64,000 nucleotides of DNA from Okapia johnstoni (taxonomy: Eukaryota; Chordata; Mammalia; Artiodactyla; Giraffidae), in contig CM044315.1 of the NCBI GenBank assembly GCA_024291935.2, forward strand, positions 79,466,385 to 79,530,384, given 5' to 3'. A program made the position numbers and the translations under genes. Below are positions 9,440 to 20,437 of the stretch, piece by piece. Below the pieces are notes generated by a model. It searched no databases. It saw nothing but the letters and a program-made list of their open reading frames with translations, and was not told where the DNA came from. How positions within the stretch are numbered: the stretch's first letter is position 1; every line of letters starts with the position of its first letter.

Positions 9440-9790
9440 CACTTCTCCCTCCAACATGCTGCAAACTGCGTTAGGCCAGGAATGATCTCCTCCTGATTCA
9501 ATTTGTCAGCCCCAGGCCCTCCGGCATCGGGCGCGGCAGGCAGGCGGGAGCTGGGCCCTGAAATATGGTGGGTGGCTTGGAGCAGGCGGGGGCCGGGGTG
9601 GGGGAGGTGATGGATGGGCTGTGGGGGAGGCGAGGACTGTGTTTAATAACAAAATTGGTATGCAAGGCCACATCCCAGCGCTAAGCATGAGTGATCCAGA
9701 GCCACAAAGTATTACAAATCCCCGCTAAACAGATGCTGACAATGGAACAAGACGTATCAAATCAGATCCACTTCAGAAACATTAATATCC
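9440..9790. promoter_or_regulatory. Candidate conserved noncoding element pair
   Basis: Two repeat-free sections flank a G+C-rich middle: 9450-9510 (aactgcgttaggcc, cctgattcaatttgtcag) and 9630-9790 (gtttaataacaaaattgg, caaagtattacaaatcc, agaaacattaatatcc). Texture suggests regulatory DNA. Confidence 0.4.
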
Positions 9791-9842
9791 CTGTTCCTGT
9801 CCCTCCTGCCCTGCTGCCCCCTCTATGCTCACCACATCTGTA

Positions 9843-10100
9843 CTCACACATTCATGCACGTGCTATCACATGCACACAAACACACGCACACACAGGCGCC
9901 GGCTGAAACACGGCAGGAGGCAGAAACGGCCCCTTCCCATAGGGTTCCCACGCACATACAAGCAGTACAGGTAAAGCACACCCAAGAGATCCATACAGCA
10001 CAAAAGACACACACCCAGGGCAGATACCCAGGGCACACGCAGGCTGTGTGTACACAGGGAACACCCACGGGATACGCATAGACACACCTAACATGTGAGC
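9843..10100. repeat. Degenerate CA-rich tract
   Basis: Imperfect acac/gcac repeats (cacacaaacacacgcacacac and later acacacccagggcag units). A similar tract follows at 10380-10630, on the other side of MER5A. Confidence 0.75.
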
Positions 10101-10125
10101 AAAGGCATAGGCAGATCTGGGTAAA

Positions 10126-10346
10126 GTAGAAGTTCTCCATCCAGGGCCGTTTTGCCCCTGCAGAGGACAACTGGCAACATTTGGAGACATTTTTGATGGT
10201 CACAACTGGGAGCGGGTAGTTTTCTACTGGCATGTAGTGGGTATAGGGGATTGATTAGCCATCCTAGAGGGTACTGGATAGCCCCTCACAACAAAAAACT
10301 ACCCAGCCCAAATGTTAATAGTGCTGAGGCTGAGAAACCCTGGTGT
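10126..10346 (+). mobile_element. MER5A-type nonautonomous hAT DNA transposon
   Basis: Recognised by ggcaacatttggagacattt, tggtcacaactgggag, ctggcatgtagtgggta and gtgctgaggctgagaaaccc, covering nearly the whole element. Non-coding and long dead. Confidence 0.85.
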
Positions 10347-10379
10347 AAAGGGGATACGCACATATTCATTGTCTCTATA

Positions 10380-10630
10380 ATTCTGTCAACGTGTGGTCAC
10401 ACCGATGTTCAGACATGCACACAGAGGCGCAGGCAGAGTCGTGTTCCCAGGGCCGTGTCCTTAAAGACATTCACAACTGTCACCCAGGCCCAGATGAAGA
10501 GCTGCTCATGTGCTCACCTTCATACAAGCGTGCACAGGTACAGACACCCACGTGTGCTGACACACGCCCAACACTCAGGCACCCACAAATGCAGCCATAC
10601 GTGGACACACCCACAGAAGCAGATACGTAC
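10380..10630. repeat. Degenerate CA-rich tract, second part
   Basis: Imperfect cacac/cacccac units (cagacacccacgtgtgctg, acacgcccaacactcag). Confidence 0.65.
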
Positions 10631-10738
10631 ATTATAGTAAAGGGGCCGGTAGCCTTGGCAGCAGGCTGAGACTAAGATCTGAGTGTAAAAACAGCTCGTG
10701 GGGGGGGTGGGGGGTGGAGAGGTGGGTTTGTTTTCTCA

Positions 10739-10803
10739 TCAGGGGACTAAGATCCTGTATGGCACATGATGTGGCCAAAATATTAACATCAAGAAAAAAA
10801 ACA
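10739..10803 (+). repeat. CHR-type SINE 3' fragment
   Basis: Has ggggactaagatcctgtatg, ggcacatgatgtggcc and an A-rich tail; the 5' part is absent. Confidence 0.6.
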
Positions 10804-11819
10804 GCTGTCTGCCTTCTGATCACACAGTAGGGGCATCACTGACAGGAAAGGACCACCAGACTGGGTTCCATGCAGTGGCATTTTGTTCACAAATGGTCCC
10901 CATGCTCCTGCTTCTGATCCGGGCACAAGGGATACAGAGAGGAAACTGAGCTGCCGTTAAGGAACAACTAGATGTGAGTCTGTTACTTTTATCTTTCCTT
11001 CACTCCGTCAACAAGTGCTGTTGTCGCCCTGCTACCGGCCCCATTCCTGGACCTACAGGTAGAGAAATGAGGCATCTACTATATAACACTGTTGCCACCA
11101 GACCCCTGCACTGAGGTCTGAGTGTTTTCTGAGCAGAATCAGGGTGGAATGGAAGAGGAAAGACTGAACAGTTATTGTGCACCCACCACATGTGACAGGC
11201 ATGGGCTAGGAACTTCAGGTGTGTCATCTCTTTGATCTTCACAAAAACTTGACAGAGTTGACTGGTGGGCTGTGTGACACCTCACTGCTCACACAGCCCA
11301 GGCAGGGTTTGGGATTTGCGTTCCTATCTGACAGAGTCCAGAGTGCTGCTTTTGTGTTGGCCCCACTGCCTCCTAAAGACACTCAGGATGAGTTCTTTTA
11401 CTCTCTCCACTTTGGGGAGGGCCCTGCTGACTGTGAGCTTTCGTTTACTCTGCCGGTGAACAGAAATGAAGACATTCAGGGCCAGGATGTCCAGCCTCTC
11501 CCTTGGCCAGTCCTCTGGATCTTTTCTTGCAATCCTCTTTACCTTCCTTCCAGTTGGACTGGTCAGACTCCTTCCCTCTCCCTGAGCAAGCACCCCCACC
11601 ACCCCTCACCCTACCTTTCTTCCAACAACCTGATCACCTCCAAGTGTGCTTGCTTCCCCCAGAGAGAGGAGTCTGGCGAGGGGCCCACCTTGGAGATGAG
11701 AGCTCTGATCCCCGAGCCACTGGCAGCCAGGCTCCCACCCAGCCCATCCACTCGGCTCTGCCTTCGTCCCTCCCAGTTTCCACAGCCCGCCCCCCAACGA
11801 TTTCCTCCCTTCTCAGTCA

Positions 11820-12080
11820 CTCGCTGCCTAGTGATCCATGGGTTTTAAATTATAACTGGGACCCAGGAAACGCGTTCCTAAGTACAATATTCATGGGCTG
11901 GGCTGACACTTTTAATTAAGGTGATTTACACTGAATTATCCTTGGAAATAAAGAAATGGTGTGCTGCCCGGGAATAAACCATCATCACCAGCCGCCTTTG
12001 TAAGTTACACTTCGTTTTAATCTATTTGGGGAATTGTTTATCTAGTTCATTACCCAACCAAACACCGAGGCCGGCCTTAA
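11820..12080. promoter_or_regulatory. Candidate conserved noncoding element
   Basis: Sharp switch from CT-rich intron to a repeat-free block with gggttttaaattataactgg, a ttaattaa palindrome at 11912-11919, ggaataaaccatcatcacc, cgttttaatctatttgggg and cttaaataaggc. CpGs are retained (gaaacgcgttcc). Several homeodomain-type cores are present. One of the clearest enhancer-like blocks of the window. Confidence 0.55.
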
Positions 12081-12439
12081 ATAAGGCTTAAGTGGGGGTG
12101 GGGGCACTGCCATCTCCACACCCCGCCCCTCCTCTAGAGTCACCCAGCCTCCCTCTGGCTCCTTCCAGCCCCTTTAAAACACTGACTAGACCAGATCTCA
12201 GAGTGGCTGAGGAAGCCTCCAGAAAAAGGTCTCTGAGCTCAGGGCCCTCCAAGCCAAGCCTCAGTTTCAGCTCCACGTGATCTTTGAAAGAGTCCAAGGT
12301 TCTTTCCTATTTCTAGGTAGAAACTCCTGTCTGAGGGCCACAGAGAAGTTTGGGGGCCACTGTCCCACCTGCCCTTCAATCTCCAGCTCCCATCTATGTT
12401 CCTGCCCGTCTGTCTGTCTGTCCACGTCCACTCCCCACA

Positions 12440-12900
12440 CTGTCACCATCCCAGAGAAAGCTCAGGGCGCCCAGAGCTCTGTCTGCAGTCTCCTCCTTCC
12501 CTCAGATACCTGCTTCTCTACCATCGATACCATTCCTGTGTGCCAGGACAGAAAGCCAAGTCAGTAAGTGCCCCACAAGTAATCAGCTAAGTTCTCTTGC
12601 TTCGTCCCCCACCAATCTCTCACCATCCTCTTTCTTCTCTGCTCCCACTGCCACTGCCATTGTCCTAGGTGAGCCTCATCATCTGTCCCCTGGACCCTGC
12701 CTAGCTTCCTCACTTGCTTCCTTGCTTCTGCCCCCCAAATTCTGCTCCATGCCACCTCCAGAGCGATTCTTCTACAGCTCAGCTCTCTGATTGAGCTTCT
12801 CCAGCTCACCGATGTTCTAATTCCCCCACTCTAAGGCGACCATCCAGCATCGAAGGCCCTCCACTATCTGTCCCCAGTCTAACTTTGCTCTGGTCCAGCT
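12440..12900 (+). repeat. L2 LINE fragment
   Basis: Decayed L2 text ending with cgaaggccctccactatctg and tctaactttgctctgg. Confidence 0.5.
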
Positions 12901-13227
12901 AGCTGAGTCCTGGGGTCAGTTGGAATGCCTGTGCGGGACTGAGAGGGGTAAAGAGGATGAGGTGAGGGAGTGTGTGGGGGCACGGCTTCTGATCTCGAAT
13001 GTACAAGTGTTTTGAGAAGTGTAAGTGCTTTGCCAGCAGAAGTTCTGACTCTTCTTCCTGGGTCTATCTGCCTGTTTGCCTGTGGGGATGAGCATCTGTG
13101 GGAAGTGGTTCTTTGAGGGGGTAGGTGTGAGCACATGTATATGTGTTGGAATTGGGGGAGGGGTGCCTGTATGTTGTCTACATACATTTGTGTTGGTGTC
13201 TGTGAAAACCAGCCAGCCCTAGTTTGG

Positions 13228-13411
13228 GACACTCAGTCGTGTCCGACTCTTTGTGACCCCATGGACTATACAGTCCATGGAATTCTCCAGGCCAGAATAC
13301 TGGACTGGGTAGTCGTTCCCTTCTCCAGGGGATCTTCCCAACCCAGGGATCGAACCCAGGTCTCCAGCATCGCAGGCGGACTCTTTACCAGCTGAGCCAC
13401 CAGGGAAGCCC
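13228..13411 (-). repeat. Bov-tA SINE
   Basis: Inverted copy: cactcagtcgtgtccgactc at one end and ccaccagggaagccc at the other, with the ggatcttcccaacccaggg core. Confidence 0.92.
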
Positions 13412-13959
13412 AACCATTGTGAGCCCTTAGGTGTGTCTAAAACAGCAGCGTGCTCGGGGTGGGGGTGGGGGGCATGCTCTGTGCTGTTGGGAGAAGGGGG
13501 CAGAGTGCAAACCAGGCCCACCCAGAGGAGCGCCTCTGGGACGGAACCTGTGGGAGGGTGGTGGAAGGAAAGGCACCCTGGCAGCAGCATCCACAGACTC
13601 AGGAGCTGGCAGGCTGAGGGAAGGGGGTGGGGGGTGGGGGCGAAGGAGGCAAAGGGAGGGTGAGAGGGGGAGGGGACAGCTGGAGAGGAGAGGAAAGAAA
13701 GGACCGGAGCTGAGAAGGGGACAGAGGAGAGGACTGGAGAGCTGGGGAGGCCACAGTGGCTGGGGACGCCCTCAACTGGGTTCTGCCCAGAACGCTCTGA
13801 GCGATGCACGCACAGGCTCTGCCCTCCTGAAGGACTCGGTTTCCCCGTCAGTGAAATAACCTGGTCAAAGGCCCCTCTCAGGTCGGAACTGAGGTGGGGA
13901 AGAGGAGGGAGGGGGTCTCCGAGCCCTCCCAACCTCCTCTCCTCCCCTCCGGCCTCCCG

Positions 13960-14430
13960 GAGAGCGGGCAGGGGCGGGGCAAGGGCAGCCAAGGCTGGGG
14001 TCCCTCCCCGCCCACCCGGGCGCCACGGCCCTCAGCCCGGAGGGAGCTGACACGCTCCTTGGGAATTTATCACGCACCCAATTACAATGTTAATTGGCAA
14101 GTTCCTGAAATCAATTAATTCGCAAATTTTTTCCAATTAAAAATCCAGATAAATCACGAGGGCGGCGGCGGGGAGGTCCAGCCTGCAGTCCGGTGGGCGC
14201 AGCGGCCGCAGGCACGGGGGGGCGGCGTATGGGAGAGGGGAGGGGGCTGCGGTCGCGGCTGCCCTTGAACGCCTTTGCCGGCCGGTCGGACTGTCAGCGC
14301 GCCGGGCGCGGCGGGGCCGAGACAGATAAAACCATCGACCCGTCGCCGCCAGCGCTTCGGCTTTATCGATCCGACGGGAATTTCACTTGCTGTGCAGATC
14401 CCGCTGTCCGGCTGTCAGACACCGGGTTGA
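13960..14430. promoter_or_regulatory. CpG-rich block with embedded AT-rich homeodomain cluster
   Basis: The core 14040-14160 has ATTA/TAAT cores at about 14081, 14091, 14114 and 14136 and a cagataaatcacg motif. It is followed by CpG-dense DNA (14160-14350) and by cttcggctttatcgatccg. The repeat-free sequence and retained CpGs suggest an unmethylated regulatory element; a cryptic promoter is possible. Confidence 0.5.
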
Positions 14431-14959
14431 GGAGGGGGAAAACGTACCATGGGTTAGGGTGTGCTGGGCTGGGCCTGGACGCGAGGGGCACAGAAGTGGG
14501 GGACGCGTGACCTAACGGTGAGGGGTGGGGCACCCGTGAAGGCTGGGGGGCGGGGAAAGGAGAAATGAACCGGGGCCAAAAGATGTGAAAGTAGGGGACC
14601 CTCTGAGAGGCTGTGGGGCAGGAGGGATTGGCGGAGGGTCACGGGGTGAAACACTTCTGTGGGCAGAAGTGGATGCCCTGGGCAGTGCGTGGATGGGGCC
14701 TCAGGGGCTAGGCTGTGGTGTGGCCCCCAGTGAGGAGGCAGAGAGAGAGCTTGGGCTCCACTCTCCAGACCCTTGCGCGGGGCGGGGCGGGGGGCTGTCC
14801 CTCCATCTCTGCCTCTATTCTCAGTTGCTGTTGAGAAGTCCTCCACCCAGAAGCACTCCTGCACAGCCAAGGTATGGAACTCAACTGCAGAAGGATGTTG
14901 CTTTCCCTCTCTGTCTGTTCTATGCTAGTCGTGGGTGTGTGTTGTTGCAGGGAGGGGGA

Positions 14960-15111
14960 GTGGTTAAAAGTATGAGCTCTCGAGTCAGATTGCTTGGTTT
15001 TCACTCTTATCTTTACCACTTTACAGGCTGTGAAACCTTAGAGAAGTCACTTAACCTCTCTGTATCTCAGTTTCCTCGTCTGTAAAATGGAGTTAATAAT
15101 TATTACCAACC
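14960..15111 (+). repeat. MIR SINE, 5' part
   Basis: Good MIR match: gagaagtcacttaacctctc, ctcagtttcctcgtctgtaa. It continues at 15381-15450 (ttgttgtgaagattgaataa, cttggcacacagcattc) beyond an inserted Bov-tA. Confidence 0.85.
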
Positions 15112-15335
15112 CCAGTGGTGCCCTTCCCAGGTGGTGCAGTAAAGAATCTGCCTGCCAATGGAGGAGATGCAAGAGATGCAGGTTCAATCCCTGGGTCGGG
15201 AAGATCCCCTGGAGTAGGAAATGGCAATCTGCTCCAGTATTCCTGCTTGGGAAAATTCCATGGACAGAGGAGCCTGCTGGGCTACAGTACATGGGGTCTC
15301 AAAAAGTCGGACAGGACTGAAGGAACTTAGCGCAT

Positions 15336-15374
<39 letters not shown>

Positions 15375-15380
15375 AGTGGT
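15112..15380 (+). repeat. Bov-tA SINE with (CA)n tail and 8-bp target duplication
   Basis: The SINE body begins at about 15120 and is inserted in the MIR. Target duplication ccagtggt is seen at 15112-15119 and 15373-15380. The tail is a (CA)n microsatellite, 15336-15372, about 18 units and likely polymorphic. Confidence 0.93.
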
Positions 15381-15469
15381 TGTTGTGAAGATTGAATAAA
15401 TTAGTATAAAGTTCTTGGCACACAGCATTCAACAAAACTATTATTATCATCATTAGTACAGTCTTCTGT

Positions 15470-16215
15470 GGTAGTTTTCAGTATTCCCACAAATTCTTTG
15501 GTACTCTTCCCTTCAAGGCTTCCCTGGTGGCTCAGCTGGTAAAGAATCTGCTAGCAACGAGGTAGACATGTGTTCGATCCCTGGGTTGGGAAGGTCCCCT
15601 GGAGAAGGGAATGCTACCCACTCCAGTATTCTGGCCTGGAGAATCCCATGGACTGTATAGTCTGTGGGGTCTCAAAGAGTTGGACACGTTACTTCCCTTC
15701 AAGAGGTAGAGCTTATACTGTTTAATTCTCCTCTGTGGAATGTGGGCTGGAGTTGCTGACCTGCTTCTAGTGAGTAGAATAAAATATATTAGAAGCCATA
15801 GTGTATGACTTCCCAGAGTAGATCATACAAGGCATTGTGGCTTCCTCTCTAGCCTCTCTCTTGGATCACTTCCTCTGTGGGAAGTCAACCGCCACGTCTC
15901 AGGGAAACTCTAGCAACCCTATGGAGAGACCTGCACGATGAGGAACTGAGGCCTCCTGCCAACAGCTGTGTGAGTGAACCATCCTGGGAAGGGGTCCTGC
16001 AGCCCCAGTCGAACCTTCAGATGACTGCAGCCTTGGCTGACATCCTGGCTGCAGTCTCTTGAGAGCCTGAGCCAAAAGCCACAACCCCTCACAACTACCC
16101 AACTAAGCTGTGTCTGAATTGATGATCCCCAGAAACTGTGAAATATTAAGTGTTTGCTGTTTTTAAGCCATGACGTTTGGGGAGAATTTGTAACACAGCA
16201 ATAGATAAGTAGTAT
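15470..16215 (+). repeat. MLT1-type MaLR LTR, split by a SINE
   Basis: LTR text includes cacaaattctttggtactc, ttcaagaggtagagctta, cagaaactgtgaaatattaag and the end taagccatgacgtttggg...taacacagcaatagataag. A Bov-tA interrupts it at 15518-15691. Confidence 0.75.
15506..15703 (+). repeat. Bov-tA SINE with perfect 12-bp target duplication
   Basis: SINE body 15518-15691 (ggcttccctggtggctcagc onward). The flanking duplication cttcccttcaag lies at 15506-15517 and 15692-15703. Confidence 0.95.
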
Positions 16216-16405
16216 TTTGGCCTTCAAAATTCAGCCCAGGCCTCACCTCCCTCAGGAGGCCTTCTCCGCTCTGTGCTGGGTTCAGTACCTTCCTGTTTCT
16301 CCCACAGCTCCTGTTTGTCCCATAGAGTGGTCTCTGTCCCTCAAGGTTGCTAATGCCTGGCTCTCCTTATTCCTATTATGAGCTCCTGCGGGTGGGACCA
16401 TTCTT

Positions 16406-17175
16406 TTCTTTCTTTCTTTTTTTTAATTGAAGTATAGTTGATTTGCAACATTGTGCCAATACACACTGTATACAATATAGTCTGCTGTACAGCACAGTGA
16501 CTCAGTTATGTATATGTACACATATATATACATTCTTTTTTAATATTCTTTTCCATTCTTTTCCAATATGATTTACCCCAGGAGATTGAATATAGTTCCC
16601 TGTGCTATACAGTAGGACCTTATTGTTTATCCATTCTAAATGTAATAAATAGTTTGCATCTACCAACCCCGAATTCCCAGTCCGTCCCTTTCCCTCCCTC
16701 CTCCTTGGCAACCACATGTCTGTTCTCTGTGTCTGTGAGTCTGTTTCTGTTTTGTGGGTAAGTTCATTTGTTCCATATTTTAGATTCCACATATAAGGGA
16801 CATCATATGGTATTTATCTTTCTCTTTCTAACTTACTTCACTTGGTATGATAATAGCTGGTTGCCTCTGTATTGCTGCAAATGGCATTATTTTGTTCCTT
16901 TTTATGACTCAGTAGCATTCCATTGTATATATGTACCACCTCTTCCTTATCCATTCATCTGTCGATGGACATTTAGGTTGTCTCCATGGTTTGCCTGTTG
17001 TGAATAGTGATGCTATGAACATAGGGACCCATGCGTCTTTTTGAATTATAGTTTTGAATGGGTATATGCCCGGGAGTGGCATTGCTGGATCATTTGGTAG
17101 TCCTGTTTTTAGTTTTCTGAGGAATTTCCATACTGTTCTCCATAGTGGTTACACCAACTTACATGGAACGATTTC
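16406..17175 (-). repeat. L1 LINE 3' end, inverted
   Basis: Antisense L1 3' region: attgaagtatagttgatttg, gttccctgtgctatacagta, tccattgtatatatgtacc, catctgtcgatggacattta and atgcccgggagtggcattgc. The sequence is 5'-truncated and non-coding. Confidence 0.9.
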
Positions 17176-17384
17176 TGGCTCACCTTTGGGCCCCTGCACC
17201 CTGCATGGGGGGTTAGGTGAGAAGGTAGAGGAAGGAGGATCAGTCAAGTCTGCTGACTTGAACTGATCCAGGTTTGGGGACTGGGAATCGTGGGGCAGGC
17301 TATTCCCAGTGGCTGACTGAATTTCCAAGCGGCTGACTGTATTTCCCAGCATGGCTAGAACCCACATGCTCTTCTGTAAGAGGA

Positions 17385-17868
17385 GCTTGCCCCTTCTCTA
17401 TCAAAAGGTGGGGTACATGTTCCTGCCCCTAAAATCTGGGTAGGTTAATACTGCCAAGAGAGTATAGCAGAAGTGATGGTAAGTGATTTCTGAGGTTAGG
17501 TTATAAAAGGTGATCCAGCTTCCATCTCATTGGCTGGAACATTTTGCTTTCGTGCTTTCAGCCGCCACACTGTGAGCTACCATGCTCACAGGCCACAAGG
17601 AGCAGCCCTGTGTAGGTGCTTTGGTTACAGCCCCAGCTGAGGTCCCTGCTGACAGCCAACATCAACCACCAGACGTGTGAATGAAGGAGCCAGGTGATCC
17701 CAGCTCCCAGCCACCAAGCCTTCCCAGCTGGGGCCCCAGACAGGGTGAAGCAGACACAAGCCACCCCCTCTGTGTTCTGTCTGAATTCCTGACCCCCACA
17801 GAGTCCATGAGCATCATGAAATGGTTGCTTTAAACCCCTAAGCTTTGGGGTAATTTGTTCCTCTGCTC
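17385..17868 (+). repeat. MLT1-type MaLR LTR
   Basis: Old LTR: gcagaagtgatggtaagtg, cattggctggaacattttgc and taaacccctaagctttgggg with a final gtaatttgttcc. Confidence 0.65.
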
Positions 17869-18304
17869 CCTTTGACAACCTTGGCTCTTCTGGCAGGAGG
17901 CCACCCGGTCCTTCAGGCAGGGACAAGGAGGATGAGGTGGAGCAAGGGGGACACGCCAGAGCACCTTCTCAAGGTTGTCACCTTTCACACCTTGAGATTC
18001 ATATGGAAGGTGGATGGCAACCCCAGGCTGCACTTCTCGGGGAGCTGCCAGTCCCAGTGCCTGCTTCCATTACCCTGCTCTGAGGCTCCTCCCCTTTCCA
18101 GGTCCTCTTGTGCTTTTTTGAGACTTAAGGCTCGCTCTCCTCACATCTCCAGAAACAGAGCAAGAAGAGAAAGGCAGCACCATTCAGCTGGAGGAGCTGA
18201 GGATTGAAAGCCAGGTGGAGAATGGCAGCAGGGTCTTGCCGCCTATGAGAGGCTGGGACCTGGTAGCCAGAACCCTGAGTGGAGGCCTCTGGCAGGTGGC
18301 TTAC

Positions 18305-18437
18305 CTGGCGGGCAGCTGGGCCAGCTGCTCTAGTTCTTGCTCCATATGCTCCTGTAGCTCGCTGGGCCTCAGCAGGACCTGACAGATGGGGCAAATAGGG
18401 GCCTGGCTGTCAAACAGTGCTGCTGCCTTTTTCTTAC
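18305..18437 (-). CDS. RNF220: RNF220 exon a: start of the conserved middle domain
   Basis: This 133-nt exon encodes 43 whole codons, from KKKAAALFDSQ through PICPICQVLLRPSELQEHM to LEQLAQLPA. I recognise it as the beginning of the RNF220 family middle region. The paired Cys (CPIC) followed by an EHM histidine looks like a small zinc-binding knuckle; that role is inferred. The acceptor is a long pyrimidine tract ending in ttaccag and the donor is gtaagc. It starts with GT completing a Cys codon from the preceding exon, and ends with AG, which the next exon completes to AGC (Ser). A second possible acceptor lies 5 nt further in (ccaggtaag), which would shorten the exon to 128 nt; the phase and the Cys residue favour the first. 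Downstream the peptide reads LPASK, where I recall LPSSK in human. Confidence 0.92.
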
Positions 18438-18989
18438 CTGGTAAGGGAAGAAGAAGAGACAGACATATAAGCTGGGCTACATGTGGAGAGAAATGCCATG
18501 TCCCAGTCCTCCACCCCAAGCCTCTGCTGCCTCCTAGGGCTCCTTGGCCTGGAGGAAGGGTGAGCCTGAGGGTCTCAGAGCCCATGAACATTACTCTGCT
18601 TTGCAGTTCCAGAGGCTGTGGCCGTGCACAGCACCTCCTCAGCCAGCTGCCCCTCTCGGAAATCTATCAGGACGCAATCAATGCTCTGTGCAATCAAACC
18701 TTGATCACTTCATTTCACACATTAGTGAAGCAGGTCTTGGTTTAATCACAACATCACCCGGAATATCCAGGGCCCTCTCTGTCACTCCTTTTCTTACTGC
18801 TTTCACACTTTCCAAAGCGGGAGAAGGAAGAAAAGAGGGAGAAAAGGGATCGTTTCTGCAGTCATTCAACAAACATTGTCTGATGTCTGTGCTGAACCAG
18901 GCCTAGTGCACAGCAGTGGGGACACAGAATATAACCAGATCTAGTCCCTGCCCTGAGGCACTCACAGTCGAGTGGGAAAGACCGAAAAG

Positions 18990-19255
18990 GACCAGCATGA
19001 CTGCCAGAGTAGCATTCTCTCCCAGCCCCTCACTTTTTCCCATGCTCCTTTCCATGGCCTCTCCTCCCCTCTCTCTGCCTGTGGGACCATCTTGTGTATT
19101 CCTATGGCTCTCACTCCCACCTGTGCCCTGCCGACATCTGTTTCTCTGCCCCAAATCCCTCCCATGTTCTCCAGACCCCTATAGCCAAACACGTAATGGA
19201 CATAAATGCCTGAATGTCCTACAAGAATCTCAAACTCAACCATCTAGAATTGAGT
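18990..19255 (+). repeat. L2 LINE fragment
   Basis: CT-rich L2-like text that continues at 19512-19830 beyond a SINE (ctcactcggataacctcac, ccaaaatgcctttcaaattg). Confidence 0.45.
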
Positions 19256-19257
19256 AC

Positions 19258-19512
19258 TTGGACTTTGTTGGTCATCCAGTGGTTAAGAATCCACCTGCCA
19301 GTGCAGGGGACATAGGTTTGATCCCTGGTCTGGAAAGATCCCACATGCTGGGGAGCAGCCAAGCCTGTGCACCACAACTACTGAGCCCATGTGCCCTAGA
19401 GCCCAGCTCTGCAACAAGAGAAGCCACTGCAATGAGAAACCTGTGCACCACAACTAGGGAGTAGCCCCTGCTTGCCACAAGAGAAAGTCCATGCGCAACA
19501 ACAAAGACCCAG
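19258..19512 (+). repeat. CHR-type tRNA-related SINE, long form
   Basis: Contains ggtcatccagtggttaagaa, cataggtttgatccctggtc and repeated gcaccacaacta units with gcaacaagagaagccactgc. Confidence 0.85.
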
Positions 19513-20320
19513 TGCTCTTCTCAGTGAAAGGCACCTGCATTCACTTGGTCACCCCAGCCCGCAACCTTCACTTTGCCCTTGGCCGCTTCTTGCTTTACTC
19601 CCCCTCCCACATTCATTTAAGCACCAAGTCCTGTCCATTCTGCTTCAGTATTCCTGGAATCTACATTCTCCCAGTTCAGGTCTCACTCCTCACTCGGATA
19701 ACCTCACTGGCTGCTGTGAGTCTAACAGATTCTGAGCTCTTCCCCTCCAAAATGCCTTTCAAATTGTGTACCCCCAATATACAAGCACACATGGATCTAG
19801 CACTGGCTATGCTGACTTGGGGGCCCCCTGGGAGCCTAAACTCTGTCCCTGATGGTAACCAGAACTCATTGTGCTAGGAAGGGGCCTGAAGTTTGCCTAG
19901 TGCACTTCCTGGGATTCCTAAACTCCCACCCTTGCCACTCTCCGCAGCCAATGCTCCCCTAGCCTTTGCTTATAGGCACAGGGTAGAGGAGCTCTATTTA
20001 CCTAGAAACATCCCTGACTATCCATGTAAACTCTGGTTGTAGGAAGGAATACTTCTTTAGCTTAAGGTCAGATCTTTCTCCCTGTTTCTTCTTTCCTCTG
20101 GTGCTTGAAGAGGGTCAAAATCAGCTTTTAGAGAGATAAAGTCCATGCCAGTGATGACTAAGATGGTTGACTGGGTAGGGTTGCCAGATTAAATACAAGA
20201 TGCCCAGCTGAATTTCATATAAACAATATTATTTTTAGTGTAAGTTTTCCATGGCAAAAGGGGGAAACATACTAAAAATAATATCAATTGTTTATGTGAA
20301 ATTCAACTGGGCATCTTGTA

Positions 20321-20437
20321 GCTTCCCTGATAGCTCAGTTGGTAAAGAATCCACCTGCAATGCAGGAGACCCCGGTTTGATTCCTGGGTTTGGAAGATCT
20401 GCTGGAAAAGGGATAGGCTACCCAATCCAGTATTCTT
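20321..20437 (+). repeat. Bov-tA SINE, 3'-truncated
   Basis: gcttccctgatagctcagtt to ccaatccagtattctt; it stops where a second copy begins. Confidence 0.9.

Larger units (their letters stand above)
9107..18304 (-). other. RNF220 intron between exons a and b
   Basis: Holds enhancer-like blocks at 9440-9790, 11820-12080 and 14040-14420, CA-rich tracts, MER5A, an L1 tail, two MLT1-type LTRs and several SINEs. In 10804-11820, 12080-12440, 13412-13960 (G/A-rich), 14430-14960 and 17870-18304 no gene or clear element is seen; weak L2-like CT-rich text occurs in 11340-11830. Confidence 0.7.

Noticed and set aside
9843..10630. CRISPR-like spaced repeats
   Set aside because: Irregular CA-rich low-complexity DNA with no constant repeat or spacer length, in a vertebrate genome.
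13219..13992. 257-codon minus-strand open frame
   Set aside because: Its last part is translated Bov-tA SINE and the rest is Pro/Ser-rich filler.
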